64,000 nucleotides of DNA, taken from assembly GCA_014898425.1 (NCBI GenBank), contig RCSZ01000001.1, positions 2,232,001-2,296,000 on the forward strand. Reading direction: 5' to 3'. The DNA is from Botryotinia globosa. Its lineage: Eukaryota; Ascomycota; Leotiomycetes; Helotiales; Sclerotiniaceae. A program made the translations under genes and the position numbers. The notes under the pieces are model-generated. The model saw only the letters and a list, made by a program, of their open reading frames with translations, ran no database searches and was not told the origin of the DNA. Position 1 is the first letter of the stretch, and each line of letters starts with the position of its first letter. Shown here piece after piece: positions 10,163-20,316 of the stretch.

Positions 10163-11797
10163 TTAGACCTTAATAGACATTTTTCTTGGTCTTTTGAGTT
10201 CTTCCGATAATTCTTCCCTAACCGTTCGACACCATTTCCAAATTACTTCTTCGAATCCTTCCCATGCATCACGGTCCTCGCTATTTACAACCCCCATGAC
10301 GTCAAATTTGACATCTGCTTCCCATCTCAACTCAGCGGCCTTGACCCAGAATCGAAGGTTCTCGGCCGATCGATATGGCTTGTTGAATTCAGTATGGAAT
10401 GTAGATATTGCTCCAAATGGTCTTTTGCTTTTCTTAACTGCTGCATTATGGAGCTTTACTAATCTTAGGCCAGTTTTCATTTCCGCCAGAAATGGTGTAG
10501 GAAGTAGACTGTCATCTTTTACGCCGTCCACTAATGATAGTGGTGGCAGGGTATCGGGTTCCGGATCCATAGATTTCAAGAATGCATACTCTCTTTCGAT
10601 CTCCTTTCCTGCCCAACCATCGGCATGAAGCCACGTCCAACTCGCTATTAACTTGCGCTCTTCTTCCTCAAGGATTTTCTCCCGTCTAAGCATGTTGCGT
10701 ACGCCGTCAACCCAGTTATCCATCGTTTCCCTCTCTTCAGTGCGTATTCCATTGGCGAATCCTCGAGTAGCCATACGTTTTAAAACCTCGAGGACAGATA
10801 ATAGCTCCCCACGAATTTCTTTCTCCGATTTGATTGCCAAGAGGCGTTCAGGATGCTCATGGGCGGTATAGTACATTTTCGCGGCACGAATAGCAAGAGT
10901 CATAATATCCAGCATATGCATACCCTGTACCTCGAACCACCCTTTCTGCTTAGCATCAGGAGTTGCGGGATTTGCATTTTCGACTTTGGATGTGGGTAGG
11001 GGAGAGGCCGGGGGAGTTCTTGCATGCTTTGCGTCTTCTAAAGCTGCAGTAGCATTATTGAGAGCATCTACCAACCCCTGCCTAAGCTGATTCAGAGTTG
11101 GGGGAGGTGCAACGACTTTCTCGCGATGAATATAGGTACTTGCAGTCGGAGGGAGCATATGTAAAGGATTATCGTCTTCTTCGCCGCTAAAATATTCATC
11201 CACATCCTCATTATAGTCGTGCATAGGACTATCCGTCATCATACCGCCAAATTGTGCAGCAGAGAGCTCTGGGCTGCTAGCCGTGGAAGCATATGATGAG
11301 TCCGCATCAGATCCTGTGCCAGGTACGAGGAATGACGTGTCCAAGACCGATAAATCCAGAGTCTCTCTACCATCCTTCCTCTTCTTCATTAATCGCCCAC
11401 CTTTCCCGTCCAGCAAACCGGTTCGAGCGAAGTAATACTGTAAATGTGCGATGCTTCCCAAGCTCAAAACGCTCTCTCTCGATTGTGCCGACTTTGCAAA
11501 ATTGGTTCCTTGTGGTCGAACATAGCCACGTCGTTTCGGCTTTTCCTGCCCTGCCATAGATGTTCTATTTCCATAACTCGCAGACGAAGATCGAGAAACC
11601 GAGCTTCCAACCGAACTTTGCTCAGACGCACGACTCATCGCACTTGATCTGCCAGAGAAGACTGAGCCTTCGGAGGCTGTCGAAACGCATCGAGCCGAAT
11701 TTCCCGTTGCTCCTATAGCTGGCGAAGGTCTTCCAGCTGGAGATGGAGATCTTCTGGTGAAGGAGGGTCGCCCAGTGTATTCTTCGGCTGTCTCCAT
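10163..11797 (-). CDS. Conserved-type fungal protein of unknown function, 544 residues
   Basis: Long intron-free reading frame. From ATG 11797 (METAEEYTGRPSF) the first 120 residues are Ser/Arg/Pro-rich and probably disordered; residues about 130-260 hold RRGYVRPQGTNFAKSAQSRE, HLQYYFARTGLLDGKGGR and acidic stretches; the C-terminal half is a folded, Trp-rich helical region (GWFEVQGMHMLDIMTLAIRA, TMDNWVDGVRNML, FWVKAAELRWEADVKFDVMG). I know similar proteins only as uncharacterised in filamentous ascomycetes. The frame is also open to an ATG at 11947, but a GTGAAT...TTACAG pair just upstream of 11797 looks like a 5'-UTR intron, so the shorter start is preferred. No membrane segments seen. Confidence 0.82.
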   Translation of the reverse strand: METAEEYTGRPSFTRRSPSPAGRPSPAIGATGNSARCVSTASEGSVFSGRSSAMSRASEQSSVGSSVSRSSSASYGNRTSMAGQEKPKRRGYVRPQGTNFAKSAQSRESVLSLGSIAHLQYYFARTGLLDGKGGRLMKKRKDGRETLDLSVLDTSFLVPGTGSDADSSYASTASSPELSAAQFGGMMTDSPMHDYNEDVDEYFSGEEDDNPLHMLPPTASTYIHREKVVAPPPTLNQLRQGLVDALNNATAALEDAKHARTPPASPLPTSKVENANPATPDAKQKGWFEVQGMHMLDIMTLAIRAAKMYYTAHEHPERLLAIKSEKEIRGELLSVLEVLKRMATRGFANGIRTEERETMDNWVDGVRNMLRREKILEEEERKLIASWTWLHADGWAGKEIEREYAFLKSMDPEPDTLPPLSLVDGVKDDSLLPTPFLAEMKTGLRLVKLHNAAVKKSKRPFGAISTFHTEFNKPYRSAENLRFWVKAAELRWEADVKFDVMGVVNSEDRDAWEGFEEVIWKWCRTVREELSEELKRPRKMSIKV

Positions 11798-12211
11798 ATT
11801 TGCGTGTTCTGTAATGTAAGTTTCAGGAACGTGTATTGCAGGTGTCCTTATAAATCTTGAACCCCAATGTGATATTATTGACAGTCGAAGATTATTCACC
11901 TGGTATAGCCTTGAAATCCTCAGAATCCTTTTGCCTATTCCCTTCAAGAAGAGGATTTATCAAGTCAAAGATCTCAAAGCAACACGGTATGAATCAGCTA
12001 ATACTGGCCGGTACAATAGCAAGACCTTCTGAGTATCAAACAATTTCCTCGGTGTTAAGGAGAAATTGCAGGGTTCCGCGTTTTGAAACAAGTGAAGTGA
12101 ACTTTTAAAAATATGCTGCAAGGCTGCCCAAAGCGTTCTTAATAAGCCGACCTAGGTAGCCGGAGGTGGGTAGGTACTAGGTAGGTAGTGTTCAAGTCTT
12201 ACTTGCTGTAA

Positions 12212-12432
12212 TGTCTGTGTCTGTGTCTGTGTCTGTGTCTGTGTTGATCGATGTACGTACGGACGGAGTACATGAAGAGGAATGAGAAGAATGAAGCGTC
12301 AATATAAAAATGGAAATGGCAATGGCAATGGCAATGGCAATGGCAATGGAAACACCTACCTGGTAATCATGTCTACATAGTATGTCTATGTCTATGCCCA
12401 TGCCCACGTCCACGCCCACGCCCATGCCCATG
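12212..12432. repeat. Cluster of three hexanucleotide repeats
   Basis: TGTCTG-type (12212-12244), ATGGCA-type (12310-12350) and CCCATG/CCCACG-type (12381-12432) tracts sit within 220 bp. A related CCCACG tract occurs at about 28668-28692. Confidence 0.85.
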
Positions 12433-12846
12433 CTCGTTCGTGAACATGTTGAACTTGCCAGTTGCCACGCTGTCTAATCTGCCAATCGGGGTAATCTTAC
12501 TCAATCAATCCCCTGGAATATATAATTTCGTCTCCGGACCATGAGGGAAAGGGTTGGAAAGATCTCCACTCTTGAGTCTTGAGCGAAATTGACTACCGAT
12601 GCCGTCGCGTATTATAATTGAATACTGTACATATGGATGAGTACATACAGTAGTAGTACTACATACTTAGAAACTTAGAAAGTCACGCGAGAGGCATTTC
12701 ATAAGAACCTCTTCAGGAAGAAATTGGCTTGTGCAGCTTGTCCAATGTCAATCAATGTGTCTGTCTGGTCTGCTCCGTAATCATCCAGCCCTACAAAATC
12801 CCGGACCAAGAATAGTTTGGAGACGAGTAACGCAGCGAACAAACAT

Positions 12847-12900
12847 GGAGGAGTGAGGAGTGAGGAGTGAGGAGGAGCGAGGAGCGAGGAGCGAGGAGAG
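12847..12900. repeat. Imperfect GAGGAGT/GAGCGAG tandem tract
   Basis: Seven- to eight-base purine-rich units (GAGGAGT, then GGAGCGA) repeated about seven times. Confidence 0.75.
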
Positions 12901-13899
12901 TTAAAGGGCCGCATCTCGTACCATGCCTCGAGCATGCCTTTCCACCAGCAGAGAGGAGTGCATACTTTGGTATCGTGCAGGTCACGTTACCTCGTGTGGA
13001 TATCTATCATTTGGTTTTGTTTCAAATCTAAGTGCGTGCTAGATGGACACTTTTGACACTTTTGACACTTGGATGTTGGGATGAAAGCTCATGACTCGTA
13101 CATACATTATTGGCTGATCAGTTGATAAATCTTGGAAGAATTGAAAAATCAAGAAGAATTGATTGATTGCCTTTAAACTTAATATTATTACTATTATCAT
13201 CAACTACCTACCTATATCTATCATCTCTCACCAAACATCCTTGGAATCTCCTTGAATAAGCCACTCAAAGGCAAAACCCCAGGCCACCCCTGAAAGCTGT
13301 CAAACCCCATCAAGCGCCCAAATGCCCCCTGGAACAATCCACAGCCTATAACGTTCCCGTTTCAAAATGTTTTCCCAGCAAACTGGTACTACGACCGCCC
13401 CAACGTCTGACTTCAAACCTCTCAATGCCAATCATCTTGATATCTCGACAGACAATTGTCCTGTTCGATGCAAAAGCATTTGCAATTTACAGCCGCAGGT
13501 TTGAAGTCGAATCTGTCGGGGCTTATCGAGTGGGTTTGGTGACTCTGGACCGACCGGAGAAGAGAATTCATTGAGTGACAGGTAGGACTTCTATCATAGA
13601 TGTTTATTTTTGGCAACTTGTAGACGCGGGAGAGGCAATGGAAGTGTATATAAGAAAGAGGGGGTTTCTGTGGAGATGATGTGTATTTCAGTGATATCCA
13701 TTTCAGTACCTAGCTTTCCTGGCAGAGTGCAATAGTCCGAACATCTTGAATTCTACATTGATTGCCTGGTGCATCAACATTTCTATATTCCCCTTTTTTT
13801 TGAAGTCCAAGTTCTACGATTTTGTAGACTTCATTTTCTATCTTCCTTTTTCCCATTTTCACATCACAAATCAACAGCTTCAAGGAATCCACAACAAAC

Positions 13900-14813
13900 A
13901 TGGAAATGGATACACCTCTCCTCCGTCCCTCAACCGCAACCTCTACACAGACCTCCTCGACTTATTCTTCCACCACCAGCTCCACCCACCGCAGCTTCAA
14001 TTTCAGCCGGAACAGACCCCTCTCCACATCAAACTCATACGCTTCATCACACACCCTCTCATCTCATACCTTTTCTCCTCCTCGTCCCAACTCCTCAAGT
14101 ACCCTCTCACGCACGCGATCTCTCTGCGCGAAACTCAACACCGAAGTGCAGTTTATGAAAATGAAGTTGTCGGCGCGGGGAAAGAATGAGAAGATGAAGG
14201 GGAAGGGGAGATGGGTTAGGGTTGAAGGGGAGGGAGAGAGTGAGAGGAGAGTGGAGATGGTATGGAGGAGGGTGGATGGGGGGCAGGGGATGATTCCTTA
14301 TGGAGGAGTGGGAAGGGAGAGATTGGAATGAATGGCTTTTCTGAGAGAATGTTCGGAAGAAATGGCAATGGTACGATCAAATGCCGGGGACGAGGAGTAC
14401 GATCGCACGATCCAAGAGGTTATGAACGATGTGAAAGACGCTGCGTGGGAGCTGGAAAAGGTTGCTGTGATAGATTGGACAGCAACCGGCGATGGAAGAC
14501 CTTCCTTCGGTAATTATGGGTTTCCTGGGTGCATTCGAAGCTCGGAAATGATGGACGCAACAACCACAACCATTATTGTAAATGGGTGAAATGATGTCAG
14601 TGTCATTTGCTGTCAATTTCTAGGAACAGAAATCTGCAGGGCAAGGATTCTGACAATATCTCAATCGGATTCAACGGTATAGAGCTGCCTGTATGGGAGA
14701 AGAAGAATCCCGATAGAAGGGAAGGTGGAACTATCGAGCTAGTCTCGAGGTGTGGTATGGATGAGAGACACGGCGAACTCTTCATTCGCGATAACGAAGC
14801 ACCACAAGAATAA
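13900..14813 (+). CDS. Serine-rich hypothetical protein, gene structure uncertain
   Basis: ATG 13900 opens a 143-codon frame whose first 90 residues are Ser/Thr-rich (TSSTYSSTTSSTHRSF) followed by a Lys/Arg/Gly-rich part. It ends in TGA at 14329-14331, directly followed in the same frame by ATG and an acidic segment (YDRTIQEVMNDVKDAAWELE). A further protein-like frame from about 14625 to the stop at 14813 (DNISIGFNGIELPVWEKKN) follows an acceptor-like TTTCTAG. These may be exons of one gene: GTATGG at about 14259 and GTAATT at about 14510 are candidate donors, but the phases I tried do not all agree. No family is recognised. Confidence 0.4.
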
Positions 14814-14910
14814 TTGAATTCAAACTTCCTAAGCCCCCACCCTAAGAGATGCATACGATGCACATCACATGTCCAACAGTGGTAACGTCCTTTAAAACCC
14901 CATGCGTACT

Positions 14911-15449
14911 CTACAGACTGCCAACTGGCAAACCGTCTCCAGCGTGATAGTTGTACCACAGATTATCCCCAATGGTACCTGGCCCCATATCATACTGATC
15001 ATAATAATTACTAGTATGCTCCTCTGTCCAATCCCTCAAAACATCCCAGTCCTGACAAGTCTTCTTCTGTATATAGCCGTTGACTCGATGGCCACTTATG
15101 TACCAAAGCGTGTAGTCCGGATTACACATGATATATTGACGAAGCGAATCGAAACAATGATAATCGTGAGCAATATCCCCATCCCAGGGAGCACCGGTCT
15201 CTGACGCTCTGTAGCGAAGAAGGACCATTCGCTGTTCAATCCAAACGACAATTATACCTTGGGCTTCTCCAGCGGGTATGTAAATCACGAGATAATGAAT
15301 GTATGGCAGGGTAGGGTACGCATCGATGAGATACACTCGATTTTTCTCCGTCTCGGACTCTCGACAGAGTAACGAAGCATTTCGATCACATTGTGATGAA
15401 CATATGAATTCAAAACGATGGTATGTAGATATACTATCTGAACACACAT
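14911..15449 (-). pseudogene. UstYa-like (DUF3328) oxidase gene relic
   Basis: The C-terminal two-thirds of a minus-strand frame ending at 14911 carries HDYHCFDSLRQYIMC then NPDYT, followed by TCQDWDVLRDWTEEH. This matches the second HxxHC block and the C-terminal 'CRDF...W' region of UstYa-type proteins, which oxidatively cyclise or modify peptides and other metabolites in fungal biosynthetic clusters. There is no ATG in this frame, no N-terminal membrane segment and no clear first HxxHC block. A shifted frame from ATG 15449 has VHHNVIEMLRY, which may be a degenerate first block. I read it as a truncated, frame-disrupted relic next to the methyltransferase relic. Confidence 0.6.
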
Positions 15450-15623
15450 GCCCCTCCCCACACCACTATCGAATCTCCGGCGCAACACGGCTTAATTCCA
15501 CAAATTTCCAACCGCACTAGACTCCGAATTGCCACCAACTGTTGGGCAGCTTCCAGAATTGGAAAGATCGGGGATATCCTGCATATAACCTTGTCAAGCA
15601 AGTGACAAATGAGGCCATGTGGA

Positions 15624-15633
15624 CTATATAAAG
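15624..15633 (+). promoter_or_regulatory. TATA-like box upstream of the methyltransferase relic
   Basis: CTATATAAAGG lies about 110 bp before the ATG at 15737, in the region between the UstYa-like relic and the methyltransferase. Confidence 0.45.
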
Positions 15634-15736
15634 GGGATGGGTTCCCTCTCTGAATCTCCAGAGATGGGTAATCTGTCTTGAGAGCCTCTATTCTGTTGTA
15701 ATACCAAGGCTTTTGACTACTATTGATCCAAAAAGC

Positions 15737-16766
15737 ATGGCTACCTCAATACCCAAACCCTCCGTAGCCGAGGACAAGGAGAAAATTTCCGATCCCATCA
15801 ACAGGGCTGTTCCAAGCAAGGAGCACAAGTGGTGGCTCGATAGCATCGATCACAAAATCGCTCCCGAGGTAAGTTGACCTGATGTCAAGAATGAAAGACT
15901 GTTAAGCTAACAGGACTCGACAGTGTCGTAGACTTCTCGAGAATTATAGTAAGATCTCGCCAGAGGATGTGCGTCAACACATATACGACATTGTGAGTCG
16001 TCTCCTCTACATGACGACCATGAAGACCGCTGGTGCGTTTTGTGTTGGCCAAAACTGACCCTTGTACAGCGTGAAAAGGCATGGGCAATTCGTCCATGCC
16101 CGTGCACAGGTTTGGGTCGCTTCCTTGATAATCTTCTTGCCCAGTCGCCAGCGTATAAAGATATTGTTGTCCGACTCAAAGGCGGAGACTCATTCATAGA
16201 CATTGGATCCTTCCTCGGCCAAGAATTACGTCAATTGGTGTGGGACCTAGATGGTGCGCCTACAGACCAGCTCCATGCTGTGGATATGGTCAATCATTGG
16301 GACTTGGGCTATGAGTTTTTTTCGTGACAAGGAAACCTTTAAAGTCGACTTTTTTGAAGATGATATATTGCAGCGGCGTGAAAAGTTGAAGGCATTGCAC
16401 GGAACGATGGATGTCATTTTGGTGAACCAGATCTTCCATCAGTGGAATTTAGAGAACCAAATCGAGGGGGCTACGCAGTTAGTCAAATTGTCTCGAGATC
16501 GTGCAGGGAGTTTGATACTAGGTTACCAAGCCGGCGTGCCCAAGCAACGGGAGTTACTTGGCCCCCCTGGCTCTAAATACAGGTGTCTTCTGTAGTCCCC
16601 AGAGACTTGGAAGGAGGTGTGGGATGAAGTTGGGAAGAGAACGGGAACGCAATGGAAAACGAAATCGAGACTGTTAACCTGGGAGCAACTCGGTAATGAT
16701 CCCAAGGAGACTCCATACATGGGAACGGATGTGTTGATGGTGGAATTTGTTATTACCAGGGAGTAA
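15737..16766 (+). pseudogene. Class I SAM-dependent methyltransferase (AusD-like), frameshifted
   Basis: Product resembles the methyltransferases of fungal meroterpenoid and related metabolite clusters. Exons 15737-15868 (44 codons, MATSIPKPSVAEDKEK), about 15925-15992 and from 16070 onward splice cleanly (IYDI then REKAWAIRPCPCTGLGRF). The SAM-binding glycine loop is FIDIGSFLGQELRQ, followed by LHAVDMVNHWDLGYEFF and later MDVILVNQIFHQW. Two lesions break it: a run of seven T at 16316-16322, where six would keep frame (EFFRDKETFKVDFF continues in the next frame), and an in-frame TAG at 16593-16595 before SPETWKEVWDEVGKRTG. Homology continues to TAA 16764-16766. A homopolymer sequencing error could explain the first lesion but not the second. 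Confidence 0.75.
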
Positions 16767-17061
16767 TCTGAAACTTAGCAAGGCCAGGTGTATGGATTTG
16801 TGGGACCATAGTTTCTTAAAGAGAGGTCGCAATCGAGAAACTAGACGTACATAAAATGCTATCAAATATATCTTTAAATCGGTTGGATTGAATAATTTGC
16901 TAGCCTTGAACTTAAATTAGGTCTGAAGATTGAAAATCACCTGATCCTGCGATATGTCATAATCCTGTGACCAAATTTCTTGAATGAAATGTGCTGGTTA
17001 TCTCCCCAAAGCGTTTCCAACTGACAACGAATCTCCTCTCCTTGACTCGCGTCAATAGAGA

Positions 17062-17995
17062 CTAGACCCATGATATTTCGGGACACGATGGGTCCGTCCT
17101 CCATTGTATATATATGGTGAGCAGACGATCTCCTCCCTTGGATATAAAGGTGGGGTTCTGTAGAATACTCTGCGCTTGGAGAGTCCAGAGGATTCCATAT
17201 ACGCGTCCAAGAAGCGTCGATGTAATAATGTACGAAACTATATCATTTGGATCAACCATAATGAAGACACCATGCAAGTCTACCCTTCGTGTTCTTCCAA
17301 ACCGGGTGTCAAACTCAAACAATCTTGAACCTCGCTCTCTCACATATCGGATGCGCATATCTGGATTATTAGAGCATATAACTTCGTTTCTGACGACACC
17401 TCGTGTTTGTTTCCAAATAGCTGCAAGCTGGCAATAGACGCGTGGTTGGACCTCGAGAACCTTAAAAATTTATATTGGTTGTTTTAGACCGAGTATTATC
17501 ACGGCGATCAAATTATTGGACCTTCGATTCGGGCTCGGATTCGGATTCGATTCTGGACACAGTATTTCCAAACCTGGGCTTGCTCCTCCTCTCCATGCTT
17601 CTCAAGATACTATGGACTGTCGCACCATCTCTCCAGCTCCCTAAGATTTTCGACCAATCTTCTTCATCTAACAAGTATAAATCCTCCCGATCATTTTCCA
17701 CACTGTATGTTTTGACGATATCGTAAGCATTATAGTCCGGTCGATGGCACACCTCAACTAAGGTTCTGAATATCCATACTTCTTGGTCGGCGAAGCTCCA
17801 ATTATCTCTAGGAACACTGCTGGCTTTAATAGGTCGCAGCGGCCTGCCGGATGCAGCCAATAAGAGTTTGAGATAGCTGGGATTGGATTCGGAATGGTAT
17901 ATTTCATCTTCCTTACTTGCTTGACGCGAATGGGGTTTATAAATTGACTCTGAGGTGCGGGAACACAGCTTTTTGAAAAGGGATTTTAATGGCAT
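17062..17995 (-). CDS. Hypothetical protein, two exons, unknown function
   Basis: Exon 1 (17995-17522, start MPLKSLFKKLCSRTSES) and exon 2 (17460-17062) join in phase 0 across a 61-nt intron (donor GTCCAA, weak; acceptor TTTTTAAG) to 290 residues. Exon 1 holds DQEVWIFRTLVEVCHRPDYN and LDEEDWSKILGSWRDG; exon 2 holds VLEVQPRVYCQLAAIWKQT, FDTRFGRTRRVDLHG and YIQWRTDPSCPEI. No signal peptide, membrane segment or family is recognised. It sits beside the metabolite-cluster relic but nothing ties it to it. The weak donor leaves the join uncertain. Confidence 0.6.
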
Positions 17996-18815
17996 GATAA
18001 CCGAATTGGGAAATCCTAATGTTCAGTGAGGGGGAAATATTGATAATTGCATGAGAAGATAGCGAATGTTTGTATGTACAGCTTGATGTTATATTTGAGG
18101 AAAATGTGTTTGGGGTGGTGGGATGTAGGTGAGTGACATGTGGCATCTAGTCTTCAAGTAGATGCCAACACTTACTAAGTAGTGTATCTTTTATGATGCA
18201 TTGCCGAGCCAAAAATAAGAAAGGACCGGAGCATCGCTCTAGTACAGTAGTTGGTACCTATGGAGAGGTCGTTCAAGAAGAACTACCATGTGCGGGGGTT
18301 CGAATTCATTCAAATATGAGAATTACTGGCTCAGCGAAACGATTGATTGGATGGCTGATCAATCTGAGCCCCCCAATCCCGATCAATGACACAACTATGT
18401 GCCTAGTACAATCCTTATTCCAATGGTATCTGAATAAGCGTCCATTGTCACAGCAATATCAACGATATCAACGTAGTAAACCCCACCAACGCCGCACTAT
18501 GAAAGTGTCGTCTCGAAGTACTGAGCAGTTGAGAGTCTTGGAGATTCCCCACGATATCATGATCGGCATTGACCATATAGTAAGAACATGAGAACTACCC
18601 AAACTATTGCCTTGGCAACAATGGTTTGTTCTAAAGATTAATGATTTTAGAAATATGTTAAAGAATTGTAGTCGAAATGACTGTCTACCCAGGATCCCGT
18701 CATATTCATATCAGAGCAGACCTAGGCAGGTGGATATTTCAGACAATGAGATGGATTCAGATAATTGTCTGTAATGATCAGAAAGTTTAGGTAAATTGAG
18801 AGATTGGAGAAGAAT

Positions 18816-18892
18816 GGATGGTAGGATGGTAGGATGGTAGGATGGTAGGATGGTAGGATGGTAAAAAGGTAGAAAGGTAGAAAGGTAGAAAG
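18816..18892. repeat. GGATGGTA / GGTAGAAA tandem repeats
   Basis: About six copies of GGATGGTA, then three to four of GGTAGAAA. Confidence 0.85.
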
Positions 18893-19206
18893 TAGACGCA
18901 TAATCAATTACCTAGGGAGGCGGGGTACGTATATAGATAATGGAATCCTCACGTGAGATTCCGTCATAGAGGAGGACATTGTGACATTTTACCTGTATCT
19001 CTCTCATTCGTATTATATTAACCCTTTCATTTAATTGGATTCGATCTTTGGCAGTTTTCCCCAAGCACTTTATGACGTAGTCGATGACGAAGTACGTACT
19101 GCATGAAAATCTGCACGCCATGATCCATCAAGGACGAGGACCTTGGAGTTTGAGACAGCGAGGAGGCATCTTATCAATGAGAATCCAAGTCGAGTCTAGC
19201 GACGGA

Positions 19207-19524
19207 ATAATAAATATAAATATAAATATAAATATAAATATAAATATAAATATAAATATAAATATAAATATAAATATAAATATAAATATAAATATAAATA
19301 TAAATATAAATATAAATATAAATATAAATATAAATATAAATATAAATATAAATATAAATATAAATATAAATATAAATATAAATATAAATATAAATATAAA
19401 TATAAATATAAATATAAATATAAATATAAATATAAATATAAATATAAATATAAATATAAATATAAATATAAATATAAATATAAATATAAATATAAATATA
19501 AATATAAATATAAATATAAATATA
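19207..19524. repeat. Long perfect (ATAAAT)n hexanucleotide tract
   Basis: About 53 uninterrupted copies of one hexamer over 318 bp. It is open in several frames on both strands (Asn-Ile, Ile-Phe or Tyr-Leu repeats), which are artefacts. Confidence 0.97.
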
Positions 19525-19663
19525 TCAAGGACATTCAAGTACCGACACCATAAACAAGTACTACTTCAAGATCAAGTACCGGCCGGTATGAGAACAAGCA
19601 TAATTATAATAACCATCTATCTACTCTACCTACCTACCTATCTACCTACCTAATCTAGACCTT

Positions 19664-19755
19664 TTCTTTCAGCCATCTTCCCTTCAGCCATCTTCCCTTC
19701 AGCCACATCTTCCCATCAGCCATCTTCCCTTCAGCCACATCTTCCCATCTTCCCA
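19664..19755. repeat. CAGCCATCTTCCCTT-type tandem
   Basis: Four to five imperfect 14-17 bp units in a pyrimidine-rich stretch upstream of the C2-domain gene. Confidence 0.75.
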
Positions 19756-20316
19756 TCAACTTTTCCACCTTTCCAAGTAAAAACTTCCTCATGCTATTCA
19801 TCTTGGCAAAAGCTTGTAAAACCACCTAGTCTCCTAGTACTCACTTTGTGCAAGCTTATATTGTCAATGATTCCAAGTGAAATAACATTAGCAATACATA
19901 TATATCCCTCTCTCCCTCCGTCCATCCAACTCCGTCACAAATACCGCTGCTATCCGTGCGTCAAAACTTTCCATTGTTGACTCGCGCCCATTCTCCGCAT
20001 TCACCTTGTCTCGACGAAATTAAAATTCAATTAAAAGGCTTTCTTTCCTAGGTAGTTCCAAGTTCCAACCCGTTTTGGCGCCTCATCGTGATAATCCTTT
20101 CTTTTTCTCCGTCTTCGATTGGTCACCGTCACCTTGAGGGTATTAGAGTCATCTCCCGTCTTTTTTAACTCCCCTCCTTCCGTATCGCATTTTCTTGTCA
20201 TACAAAGCTTGGCTGTCAGCTCATTTCACCACTACAATCATAATCCTCTTCTTTGCGCAATAATACACCGTTTCTCTGCAGAATATCTGAAACTCTCTTG
20301 GAGAGTATAAAGTGAG

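Larger units (their letters stand above)
11798..13899. other. Intergenic, repeat-rich
   Basis: Upstream region of the 544-residue gene and of the serine-rich ORF. Holds three hexanucleotide repeat tracts (12212-12244, 12310-12350, 12381-12432) and a GAGGAGT/GAGGAGC tract (12847-12900). ORFs through the repeats are low-complexity artefacts. Confidence 0.6.
17996..20316. other. Intergenic with tandem repeats
   Basis: Contains the 8-bp GGATGGTA tandem (18816-18892), the long (ATAAAT)n tract (19207-19524), a CAGCCATCTTCCCTT tandem (about 19664-19755) and the upstream region of the C2-domain gene. A 132-codon ORF at 18193-18591 has no convincing protein character. Confidence 0.6.

Noticed and set aside
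11798..11947. Upstream start of the 544-residue unknown protein
   Set aside because: A plausible 5'-UTR intron (GTGAAT to TTACAG) covers most of this stretch, and its translation lacks conserved character; kept as an alternative only.
18290..18320. GGTTCGAATTC, a tRNA B-box-like sequence
   Set aside because: The bases on each side do not pair as a T-stem and no A box or acceptor stem is found.
18193..18591. 132-codon plus-strand ORF
   Set aside because: Has an ATG but no recognisable domain, no splice context and mixed composition; likely chance.
19084..19653. ORFs through the (ATAAAT)n tract (Asn-Ile, Ile-Phe, Tyr-Leu repeats)
   Set aside because: They come from a stop-free microsatellite in several frames and strands at once; not genes.
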